A stretch of 64,000 nt of DNA from the NCBI RefSeq assembly GCF_958979055.1, contig NC_084894.1, forward strand, positions 1,679,001 to 1,743,000. The letters run 5' to 3'. A program made the translations under genes and the position numbers. Shown here piece after piece: positions 55,382-64,000 of the stretch. This stretch comes from Alnus glutinosa. Taxonomy: Eukaryota > Streptophyta > Magnoliopsida > Fagales > Betulaceae. Position 1 is the first letter of the stretch; each line of letters opens with the position of its first letter. The notes under the pieces were generated by a model. The model was not told the origin of the DNA. It made no database searches and worked only from the letters and a program-made list of their open reading frames with translations.

Positions 55382-55875
55382 CAGATTTTTTCTAACTAGC
55401 TTTGCTTGAGAGAGGAATCAGACCCAAGGCCAGGGGTGAACGTGTGGGCTGGGTCCTTTTATTTCATATGGATCGGGTTTCACATGTGCTGGATTGAGTC
55501 CACGTAGGAATGAAATGGGCCCATTAATCATTAACGCTAAATTTTCGTTCAAATTAGGGGTAGTATATTTCACGAGTGTTTTTGTGTCTTAAATGAAGTC
55601 CAACAATTATGAAATTTGGAAGATAGGTAGAGGACTTCGAAAAGAGCGTTATGGCTTTTGAATCGAACAAAACAGGATTCGTTTGACCATATTTTCGTTA
55701 TTCCAAAGTTTAAGGTCCATTTGAGCTTTTATCAAATTGAAACTATAAACGCTTCTTAATAAATGAATATTTACTTTCATAAATATTCATATTTATTATT
55801 TTGCCTTATTATTAGGTCTTCAATTCTATTTTAAAATATTAGATTTTATATCTTAAAATCTAAGGCATTATAACA
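52931..55875 (-). other. AT-rich region, possibly a large decayed LTR on the minus strand
   Basis: At 55875, reading on the minus strand, it starts TGTTATAATGCCTTAGATTT, a typical Gypsy LTR start, but I could not find the other end or a target duplication. It includes the degenerate minisatellite at 53450-53625 and a T run (55350-55381). No domain-bearing ORF is present; frames at 54553-54828 are short and unrecognised. Confidence 0.3.
53450..53625. repeat. Degenerate minisatellite, about 22-24 bp unit
   Basis: Seven to eight imperfect copies of GGAGCCATACCTCC + (A/T)TTA(T/C)(T/C). It is non-coding. Confidence 0.7.
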
Positions 55876-56640
55876 AGTATCAAGAAATGCAATTTCTGGT
55901 AGTCAAAGAAGATTCTGACGCGCTTACAGCTCAGCAAAGATGGTTTCCGTTGTGACCGTCGGGTGGCCAGAGAAAGCGTTCAGACACCCACCAATGTTCG
56001 AAGAAGTGTCCAAACACCTCAGCAGACACCAATCACAGAGAGCACATGTTCGCACAGATGTCCGGACAGCCCATCAGACACCTAGACCCAAGAGCTCATG
56101 TTCGATGAGGAGTCTAAACAGCAAACTGAAGGCTGGGAACAGTGAAGACAACATACAACCGTCCAGACGCTAGGGATACGTCATCTGGACGCACTCACCG
56201 AAGACTTATGAAGAAAGCGTGTTATTTGAAGTCGGTTGCTGCTTGATGTCCGGACGTCCTTTGTCCCAGTCCGGACCATGCCTAGAGAAATTCAAGTTTG
56301 TGTCAAAATAGGTTTTTCAAAGTCTATTTAAAGGGGCTTCTAGGCTATTGTTTTGTAAAAAATTTAGTATTAAATTTCATTGTGCTAAGAGAGAGTGTTT
56401 AAGAAGTGTTTATAATTTCATGTATAGATACGTGTCAGAGTTAGAAGTACGACTACTGCATCGAGTTATGTGAGTACTACTGCCTTGTAACTAGCTTTAT
56501 CTTTTGAATAGTGAATTTCCTAGATTTGGCTGTCTCGAAGTGGTTTTTCTCTTGGATAAAAATTTCTACTTCGTCATTAAAATATCTGTCTTATTTATTT
56601 TTCCACATTTATATTTTTGTGAATTGTTAATCACACACAC
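55876..56640 (+). mobile_element. Probable LTR fragment (Copia-like), boundaries uncertain
   Basis: The first half has several GTCCGGAC/GTCCAGAC-type phrases (55985-56275), found in some plant LTRs. The second half has a leader-like TTGTGCTAAGAGAGAG and TTTTGAATAGTGAATTTCC ... TGGCTGTCTCGAAGTGG order similar to the 7.1-7.8 kb fragment. It ends near a (CA)n run (56632-56646). No second LTR or coding part is seen. Confidence 0.4.
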
Positions 56641-56649
56641 ACACACTTA

Positions 56650-57306
56650 AATTAGGAGTCACTTTATATTTTTCAATTATTTATAGGAATATATAAAGAA
56701 TATATACAAAAAAGTATGGGAGAAGTTCATCCAAAAAAAAAAAAAAGTATGGGAGAAGATCAATGCAATTCTGATTTGATTATAATCAATTATAATAAAA
56801 CTTTACAATCTTTTATATTCTCCTACCATATCCAATCACAATTATATGGAGAATAAATTATTCCATAACATTCCTCATCAACCTCAAAAACAACATAATC
56901 ATTTATTCAAATCATCACTTACTTTAAGTGTTTAAACTAATATAAAATAGTTGATTTTAATCATTTAATTAATATGTTCTCCATATACAAAAATTTAAAC
57001 TTTTCTTTAATGAGTAAGACCCGACGGAAAAAGTGACTTCCATCAGCCTCAACCAACGCCACATTTTTTTTTTCCCAAAAACGTACTCAAATATTGCATA
57101 TTTGCTATTCAGTCAATGGGATTACTCAAAGGCAACGCGGCAACATTTTTTTATAGGGAGAACACACATATATTCCTGAAATTACTTGGAGTGGCTCGCA
57201 ATATTCAAATATTGCATATTTGCACGATGTGTAATCTGAAAATTATAGAGGATATGGAGAGAAATTACCCAAGGGCTGATTTGAACAGTTTTCGATACGA
57301 TGTGAA
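56650..57306. other. AT-rich intergenic DNA
   Basis: A direct repeat of AAGTATGGGAGAAG occurs at 56713 and 56745, flanking an A run. The 73-codon frame at 57116-57337 has no recognised domain and runs into the hAT element. No gene is called. Confidence 0.4.
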
Positions 57307-57314
57307 CTGCATGC

Positions 57315-58527
57315 TAGGGGTGTACAAGCGGTTATAACCGGTGGATATTGGCTAAAACCGCTAACCGCTAAACGCTTAGGCGGTTATTACATTTTACCAA
57401 CCGCTAACCGCCTTGGCGGAGGCGGTTATTTTTATAACCGCCGGTTAGCGGTTATTTACTAAATAACCAGCGGTTATATGACCGCTTTTAATTTGGGCTT
57501 TCAACCGGTTTTGGCCCTAGTTTTTGGGCCAAATTTTGCTACTTTTGGGCCTATTTTGGTCACTTTTGGGCTGATTTTAATACAGTTTTTAAATCCAAAA
57601 TATAAAACAAATCCAAATCCAAAAATTCAAATACAAATACAAATCCAAATCCCAAACACTACAACCAAAACATAACAAATCTAAATAACCAATACAAACA
57701 AATCTAAAACCCAAATATTACAAATCTAAATAACTAAATACAAACAAATCTAAAACCCAAACATTACAAAAATGTTTCGATTTTTAAGAAAACACTTTTC
57801 TTTTCCTCTTCCAAATAAATCGAAATGAAACGTTCGAGAGGAAACTAATTATTCGAGAAAGATCCACCAAAGAACTTGAGCACACAAAAAAGAAAAGTCA
57901 TACTTCCCTGAAATGCCTTGCCGTTCCTTTCCACCGACGAAGCACTGGATCTCCATCCCCTTCCTTCTAACAATGCCTTGCCGTTCCTCCTCAAGTCTTA
58001 GTCTGAGAGATACCAAGAAAACTCCACCTCTTGAGAAGCAAAACCAAAAACTAAAAGATCTGCTAGGAATTGAAATTCAGTTTGTAGTTTTAACCCTAAT
58101 TGCTCTCGGAGCTAGGGAGCGAGCGAGAGAATGGAAAAAACGAATTGAAAGAGAGAGAGGACGAGAGTGGAACCTAGCCAACCTTTTGCGGTTTGAAGCG
58201 CTCGCTGACCAGAGGGTGAAACATGAAAGCTTGAAAGGTGAGAGGTTAGAGATGAATGAAAATGAAGAAAGAAGTTTGGGTTAAGCGGCGCAGGGAGGGA
58301 GGTACTCTGGGGGTTAAGTGGCGCAGTGAGGGAACGAAAATGAAGAAAGAAGTGAGCGGCCAAGGTGAGGGGTGAGGCTGTGCGGCGGCAAGAGGAGACG
58401 AGAGGTGAGGAATTGAGGAAATGAAACCTAAACCTAAAAGATGGTTATATATATTGTCAAAAACGGCGTTGTTTTGGGCATTCAACAATGCCCAAAACGA
58501 CGCCCCTCTCCCAGTAATTTAATTTTT

Positions 58528-58588
<61 letters not shown>

Positions 58589-58765
58589 CAATTAGCGGTT
58601 ATTAACCGCTTTCCCCAAACCCTATAACCGCCTCCGCCTAAGCGGTTACCAGTTATTTATAATCGCTTTTAAAAGCGGTTAGCGGTTATAAACGGTTAGT
58701 GGTTAGCGATTATAAGCAGTTAGCGGTTTTAAAGCGGTTATAACTGCTCCGTTTGTACACTCCTA
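57315..58765. mobile_element. Non-autonomous hAT element with perfect 8-bp target duplication
   Basis: The ends TAGGGGTGTACAAGCGG (57315) and, inverted, TAGGAGTGTACAAACGG (ending 58765) match at 15 of 17 bases. The flanks are identical 8-bp repeats CTGCATGC (57307-57314 and 58766-58773). The subterminal zones are dense arrays of AGCGGTTAT and ATAACCGC motifs. The 1.45-kb body has a less AT-rich centre (57890-58440) with short frames on both strands, perhaps captured sequence, but no transposase or recognisable domain. An AT microsatellite lies at 58535-58585. Confidence 0.93.
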
Positions 58766-58779
58766 CTGCATGCTATTCA

Positions 58780-59270
58780 ATATTTTTCACGCTTCTCAAA
58801 TATACTGCAAAACAACTACCCCAATTCACTGTTATTAAAATGTTTGGCCAGGTCTGATAGAGCTTGCATAAGTCACACTTGTAACGTCGAGCGCAAAGGC
58901 AAGTCGTCGAAATCAAACGGCAAATCGTCGACTCAAAACGGCAAGTCGTTACAGGCGAGTGTCCGAAGGAAAGCGGACCTATTGGGCAGAATTAATGAAG
59001 CCCCTACCGCAAAGAAATGAAGAATCATACTCAAAAAAGCAATCTCTACCTCACCAACTGAATCGAAAATCCAAACCTACGAAGCTGATAATTCAATAGA
59101 TATATCGATCACAGATTTGGGTACGCTGCTTTTGTGTTACTCACTCGCTGTTCTTGTTTTCTGGTTCTTGATTCGATTATATATAGATCACAAGCTTCAT
59201 ACGCTAAAGAAGGCTATAGTACATTCATGGGTTTGGATTATACTTGCGCGTTCATGGGGTACTTCATCAA
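58780..59270 (+). promoter_or_regulatory. Upstream region of the PPR gene
   Basis: The repeated phrase GGCAA(G/A)TCGTCGA (58900-58945) lies about 350 bp before the start codon. The segment from about 58950 to 59273 is the likely promoter and leader. I cannot identify specific binding sites. Confidence 0.3.
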
Positions 59271-59273
59271 ATA

Positions 59274-60992
59274 ATGAAGAGACCGTCTTTTAGGTCGTTC
59301 AACTTGTCCCCAGACTGGTTCGCTTTGTGTTTGCAAAAATGCCTGAAAGAAAAGGCTTTGCGACCGGGCAAGCAAGTTCATGCAATGTTGTTGACTACTG
59401 GGAGAGACGTGACAGTGTTGTCCTTGAATTCAAAGCTTGTTGGGATGTATGCAAGTTGTGGGGACGTAAGGTCGGCGAGGCTCGTGTTCGATAAAATTCA
59501 AAACCCGAATGTTTTCGCGTTGAATTGGATGGCATTGGCTTCCGCGTTTAATGGGTATTTTGAGGATGCTATTGGGTATGTTTGTTTGATGCGGGAACTG
59601 GGCAATCTTGGCAATACATTCACGTTTTCGATTGTGTTGAAAGCGTGTGTTGGTTTGATGGATGTAAAGAAGGGAAGGGAAGTTCATGCTGTGGTGAAGA
59701 AAATGGATTTTGAAAATGACGTATCAGTTGCAAATGCTTTGATTGATATGTATTGTAAATGTGGGAAAGTGTGTTGTGCTCGTCGTCTGTTTGATAGAAT
59801 GGTTAGTAGAGATGTCGCTTCTTGGACATCGATGATATGTGGTTACTGTAACATAGGCAAGACCGAGCAGGCGCTTGTGTTGTTTGAGCGGATGAAGTTG
59901 GAAGGGCTGGAACCGAATGATTTCACATGGAATGTGATGATAGCTGGTTATGCTCGGTCTGGAGATACGAATAGAGTGTTTGCGCTTTTTTCTAGAATGA
60001 CTAGAGCAGGGTTGCTTCCTGATTTGGTTACTTGGAATGCGTTGATTTCCGGCTTCGCGCAAAGCCAGCAAGCTGGAGAAGCATTCAAATTGTTTCGGAA
60101 TATGTTGGTTTTTGGGATTAAACCCAATGGCGTGACTGTGACAGGACTACTCCCTGCATGTGGATTGTTGGGTTCAATTGAAAGAGGGAGAGAAATTCAT
60201 GGGTTGATCTACAGGATGGGGCTTGATATTAATGTCTTTGTTGCTAGTGCTCTTATTGACATGTATTCAAAATGTGGCAATGTTAGAATTGCTCGAAGTG
60301 TCTTTGACAGGATTCCTGACAAGAATATCGCATCATGGAATGCCATGATTGGGTGCTATGGGAAGCATGGCATGGTTGGTATGTCAATACAGTTGTTTGG
60401 GAGGATGCAAGAAGAAGGAATGCAGGCAAATGAAGTGACTTTTATCTGCATTCTTTCTGCATGCAGCCATAGTGGTTTAGTAGAGGAAGGTGTGAAGATT
60501 TTTAGGACAATGAAAGAGGGTTATGGGATTGATATTGGAAAAGAGCATTATGCTTGTGTTGTTGATCTTTTGTGTCGTTCAGGGAGGATCGTAGAAGCTT
60601 ATGAGTTGATGAAGGAGATGCCAACACAAGTCCCAGAGTCAATTGTTGGAGCTTTCTTAAATGGTTGTAAAATCCACGGAAGAAGAGATCTGGCTAAAAT
60701 GATGGCTGAGGATATTCTGTCGATGGAGTTGAAGAAACCTGGAGGTTATGTGACACTGTCAAATATTTATGCTGCTGATGGACATTGGGAAGAAGTTGAG
60801 AATGTAAGGAAGATGATGAGGGAAAAGAACATTCTTAAGAAGTCTGGTTTTAGTTGGGTAGAGAAGAGAAATGATTTTGTTGGAGAGGAAAAAGAAAGTG
60901 ATGAAGTAAAAATGGGAGCAGGTACGTGCTCTACTGTAATACATTCAGTTCATAGAGATTTCAATTTCATATATCCACCTGTCCAATTATAG
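59274..60992 (+). CDS. PLS-class pentatricopeptide repeat protein (E-type C-terminus)
   Basis: Starting at the ATG 59274 (MKRPSFRSFNLSPDWF) the frame gives 572 residues. PPR motifs are visible throughout, for example NALIDMYCKCGKVCCARRLF, VASWTSMICGYCNIGKTEQA, FTWNVMIAGYARSGD, VTWNALISGFAQSQQAGEA, SALIDMYSKCGNVRIARSVF and ASWNAMIGCYGKHG. An E-like end follows (IVGAFLNGCKIHGRRDLAK, GGYVTLSNIYAADGHWEEV, KKSGFSWVEKRN). There is no DYW domain. It most resembles the At5g59600 type, from memory. Family role: RNA editing or processing factors in mitochondria or plastids. No stop or frameshift. A strong donor AG|GTACGT at 60921/60922 and an acceptor ATGGCAG at 61402-61408 allow an alternative 3' end of 571 residues (… DATGFWG, stop at 61474-61476). 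Confidence 0.94.
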   Translation: MKRPSFRSFNLSPDWFALCLQKCLKEKALRPGKQVHAMLLTTGRDVTVLSLNSKLVGMYASCGDVRSARLVFDKIQNPNVFALNWMALASAFNGYFEDAIGYVCLMRELGNLGNTFTFSIVLKACVGLMDVKKGREVHAVVKKMDFENDVSVANALIDMYCKCGKVCCARRLFDRMVSRDVASWTSMICGYCNIGKTEQALVLFERMKLEGLEPNDFTWNVMIAGYARSGDTNRVFALFSRMTRAGLLPDLVTWNALISGFAQSQQAGEAFKLFRNMLVFGIKPNGVTVTGLLPACGLLGSIERGREIHGLIYRMGLDINVFVASALIDMYSKCGNVRIARSVFDRIPDKNIASWNAMIGCYGKHGMVGMSIQLFGRMQEEGMQANEVTFICILSACSHSGLVEEGVKIFRTMKEGYGIDIGKEHYACVVDLLCRSGRIVEAYELMKEMPTQVPESIVGAFLNGCKIHGRRDLAKMMAEDILSMELKKPGGYVTLSNIYAADGHWEEVENVRKMMREKNILKKSGFSWVEKRNDFVGEEKESDEVKMGAGTCSTVIHSVHRDFNFIYPPVQL

Positions 60993-60999
60993 ATGAGAT

Positions 61000-61495
61000 T
61001 TTAAACTTCCGTTGAAATTGTATACGACATACTTCAGAATTATTTAACTTATAAAAGGGTATGAATTTGGAAAGGCTCAGAGCCTCAGATGAAGCATAAA
61101 AATTTTGAAATCTAGGTAATAAATTTGGAATATGACTGTTGATAACTACTTTCACGTCAATTTTTTTCCGTGACCCGAGTATAAGAAGTGGATGTCATTT
61201 CTGTTATGCAGTTAACAATAGGAAAATGGGTATTGGCCTGTTATTATTATTATTGTTATTATTATTATTATTTCCCAAATCAAATTACAGGAGCAATAAA
61301 AAATCTCTAACAAAGAAGGAAATGTGTATGAGTTAACTTAATAACGAACCCTATCTTGACATTCCTCTGAATTTTATGTTTTTTCCCTTTATTTTTCTCT
61401 TATGGCAGAAAATGTCAGAGAGAAAAAAGATGATGCAGGGTTGAATGATGTAGATGCTACTGGATTTTGGGGTTAAACAGCAAGGTCAGTAGTTC
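61000..61495 (+). other. 3' region of the PPR gene
   Basis: It contains a possible terminal intron and exon (61409-61476) and a (TTA)n run (61242-61272). No separate gene is seen. Confidence 0.4.
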
Positions 61496-61497
61496 CT

Positions 61498-62020
61498 ATC
61501 AGACCATGAGCTGTCATTCCACCTCAAACCAATTGATGTTAAGGGAGACAAATTCAAATTTTTTATGGACCTTGACATCGTGCCCAACAAGCTTGTGGGA
61601 GCGGTATAGTGTCCCAACAATCTCTCCCTCACAATGAGGTTCTCGTGACTCGATCCCATGACTTCCTGGCTCTGATACCATTTGTCAGATCATGAGTTGC
61701 CATTCCACCTAAAATCGATTGGTGTTAAGGGAGATAACTCAAATCTTTTATGGACCTTGACATCGCGCCCAACAGGCCTGTTTTTAGAGTGGACATAGAA
61801 AGCGGTATTGTGTCCCAACAATCTCTCCCTCACGATAACATTCTCGTGACTCGATCTTATGACTTCCTGACTCTGATACCATTTGTCAGACCGTGAGCTG
61901 CCATTTCACCTAAAACCTATTGGTGTTAAGGGAGATAACTCAAATATTTTATGGACCTTGACATCACGCCCAATAGGCCTATTTTTAGAGTGGTCATAGG
62001 GAGTGGTATTACGTCCAATA
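61498..62020 (-). mobile_element. TRIM array with three LTR-like copies
   Basis: Three copies of about 135 bp start (T)GTCAGACCATGAG (61498), TGTCAGATCATGAG (61683) and TGTCAGACCGTGAG (61884), and end GTCCCAACA or a mutated form. They are separated by interiors of about 65 bp with ATCTCTCCCTCAC and, next to the following copy, CTCTGATACCATT, the complement of the tRNA-Met primer-binding site. The orientation is therefore minus. The LTR-interior-LTR-interior-LTR pattern fits recombination between TRIM copies. Confidence 0.8.
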
Positions 62021-62029
62021 GTTCCAAAT

Positions 62030-62725
62030 ATATATTTGGGGCTGTCATTTCTGCACTAAATTCCCCTTTACTTTTTTATTTCTTCTTCTTTAAATAACTT
62101 TTCCCTGTACACTTCGAATTTAATTTTTTTTAGGACAAACATATCATTTGGAGTTCCGCAACTAGGATTCTCATTGGTGCAGCATAAGCCTTTCCAAAAT
62201 TTAGTAGATTTTTTTTATAAATATACACTTCAGTGTTAAATCTTATAAGAGCATTTTGTTTCTCTGCACAAATAGAGATACAATAAATTGTGCCATTACA
62301 TGAGTATGATTTCTCTTTGCACCATTTTTTGATGCAATCTCATTATTCATTGAAATGTAGAAGAAAACAGAATGCTCCGATGCTCATATCAGTGATGCAG
62401 CAACTTCTTGGTAGGATGAGTGTCATGATGTAACTACATATTCACTTGATCATGCGACAGTCATACATGTGATATTTCAACCCAAAAGATGCATATTGTC
62501 TGTCCTTTTGAGTTCAAGCGTTGATGCTTTCCCCCCTTTTCTATTTCTTTGTTTTTATGCTTTTTTCTATTTCCAGATCTTGAATCTTGAATCAATTCTC
62601 CCCTTTTATCATATGGTTTGAATGGCTGAATCGTTTCTTAGCAACGTTGAAATCTCTAGGTATGTTTACTTCTTCCAGCCATTATTATAGCCTCACTTCA
62701 AGTTAAACTGGAAAGAATTCCTAGT
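62030..62725. other. Intergenic DNA right of the PPR gene
   Basis: Ordinary AT-rich sequence. No ORF, inverted repeat or RNA gene was recognised. Confidence 0.4.
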
Positions 62726-62728
62726 GAG

Positions 62729-63080
62729 TCTAGAGGTGGGCACCGACCTGTCTGGTCGGAAACGCTCATCCTTTGACTTCTGACCCCATGGAGGTTGCAA
62801 GTCAAATTTTCCTTCTGAGCTGACCCACACTCTAGGCGGTGTTGAGCTGAGCCGACACCGACAACGTCAGCTTGGAGGCCGGCTTGGAAATTGGAAGACG
62901 GTGGCTTCTAGTTCCGTTTGAAGTAAAACAATGAAGTCGGGATGGGTTAGATTCGTCGGAAATTTGAAGAATCACTTATGATCCAACTTTCTTTCAAAAA
63001 AGAATACAACTTCCGAGCGAACCCCTATCGGAAGTCAACAGATCGGTCGGGTCGGTCGGAGGCACGAGTTTTCTAGGCAT
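62729..63080. mobile_element. Possible hAT-like remnant rich in GGTCGG
   Basis: It begins TAGAGGTGGGCACCGACC, like the hAT-type ends elsewhere in the window, and contains GACCGACC/GGTCGG motifs, ending GGGTCGGTCGGAGGCACGAG. A matching right terminus and target duplication are not evident, so the right end is approximate. Confidence 0.4.
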
Positions 63081-63084
63081 GAAA

Positions 63085-63247
63085 AGGTTTATTCTTGAGA
63101 CATGAGTTAATGCATTGTTTGCTCCATGACTTTGTGACACCCATAAAAGTTACTAAATTTTGTGGTTGTCTTCGGTTTGAGCACTTATTCCAAGATTTTC
63201 ACTTACCAAAAGAAAGATTTGGATTAGGTGCTCTAAAAAAATCAACA

Positions 63248-63293
<46 letters not shown>

Positions 63294-64000
63294 TTTATTT
63301 TTTTTCACTGGTTTAAATTAATTCCAAGTTTTTCTTAAAAAGATAAGAGGAAATTATATTTGAACCGTTGAAAAAACTACAAAAAATATGTAAAATATGT
63401 AGTTTTTTTAACAACACCTAAGCCAAATCTCCAAAATAACTATACCCAAGATTTATTTATTTATTTATTTTTAACTAGGAATGACAGAAAACAGAGAAAG
63501 ATGCAGGTAATTAGTTAGTACTCTGGGGGCAATAACTCCTCTCACATAACAGTGGATCCTATAATGAGATTATTTATGCAATTGTTTGCTCTATGTTGTC
63601 ATGAGTTTGTCTTCCAACAATATGGGGTGCTTGTAATGGACTTACTACAAAAACCTATGCTTTAGTTGGTTACTAAACTATACCCAATTAATTGACAATA
63701 TGAATTAATGTTGACATTTGCAAATTGCGACAGCTTGGAGACGCTTCTAGCATCCATGATTTAGCAACCCCAAAGATTCACATGAATTTCACCAGTTTCC
63801 ACTTCATTTGAAATGAGAGTTTTGGAGAAATGGAAAGTATATGTAAGGCTGACAATTTTTTACATTGATTCATGAACTCGATATGAACCCAATATAAATA
63901 AATGAGTAGGTTAGCGTTGATGAGTTTAACTTGTTTAATTAAATGGGTCGGGTTAAAGTTGACCTATATAGTCTTATATTCATGTCTCGACACGACTCAA
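63085..64000. other. AT-rich DNA at the right edge, with microsatellite and repeat fragment
   Basis: An (AT)n run of about 42 bp lies at 63250-63291. From about 63890 a dispersed repeat starts that contains GACCTATATAGTCTTATA, the inverse of a phrase at 2600-2620, and it is cut by the window end. No gene is supported. Confidence 0.45.

Noticed and set aside
59244..59273. Extended start of the PPR frame at a TTG
   Set aside because: TTG is not a normal plant nuclear start. The ATG at 59274 is used instead.

Overview
The window is nuclear DNA of a flowering plant, almost certainly a eudicot and probably a woody perennial; the sequence alone does not fix the species. Evidence for this is GT-AG spliced genes, a tandem cluster of G-type (bulb-type) lectin receptor-like kinases of the LECRK class, an intron-poor PPR gene, a FAR1-related gene, and a dense load of plant mobile elements: Gypsy chromovirus, Cassandra-type and other TRIMs, hAT, CACTA, MULE, PIF/Harbinger and MITEs. 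Gene bodies are near-normal in composition; the spaces between them are AT-rich and full of homopolymers.

Layout. 0-1.2 kb: N-terminal half of a LECRK on the minus strand, cut by the window edge. 1.3-9.7 kb: repeats, including a hAT element with a perfect 8-bp target duplication and a broken LECRK fragment entered by an LTR-like insertion. 9.7-11.1 kb: a second hAT-type element that holds a nested Cassandra-type TRIM with a 5S rRNA-like segment. 11.9-12.5 kb and 16.5-17.1 kb: TRIM remnants. 13.4-15.3 kb (minus): a seven-exon gene, assembled here from splice sites, encoding a 408-residue plant Ptta/En/Spm-type transposase-family protein. 17.4-17.9 kb: leading exons of an unrecognised charged protein. 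18.3-27.2 kb and 31.3-36.5 kb: two copies of one segmental duplication, each carrying a full-length, intronless LECRK (797 and 800 residues). The first copy was later hit by a 3.46-kb chromovirus that lacks reverse transcriptase and RNase H. Between the copies lies a FAR1-related pseudogene.

36.7-40.5 kb: a Mutator-like element with terminal inverted repeats of about 210 bp and a 10-bp target duplication. It carries pieces of at least four unrelated host genes (P450, receptor kinase, carboxylesterase, NB-ARC) and a nested PIF/Harbinger-type element. 41.7-45.7 kb: a non-autonomous CACTA element inserted 7 bp upstream of the ATG of a LECRK pseudogene and filled with a GATC-rich minisatellite and a large palindrome. 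49.5-52.2 kb: an intact LECRK (791 residues, three exons), both of whose introns appear to be TRIM/LTR insertions. 52-57 kb: AT-rich repeats. 57.3-58.8 kb: a third hAT element. 59.3-61 kb: an intact PLS-type PPR gene. 61.5-62 kb: a TRIM array.

How it fits together: the host genes are mostly one receptor-kinase cluster (six loci: three apparently intact, counting the edge one, plus a short fragment and a pseudogene that are dead, with the edge copy unverified beyond residue 406). Its members have duplicated, exchanged sequence, gained introns and been inactivated by mobile elements. The most notable reading is that target-site duplication supplied the splice sites for new introns in the 49.5-kb receptor gene.
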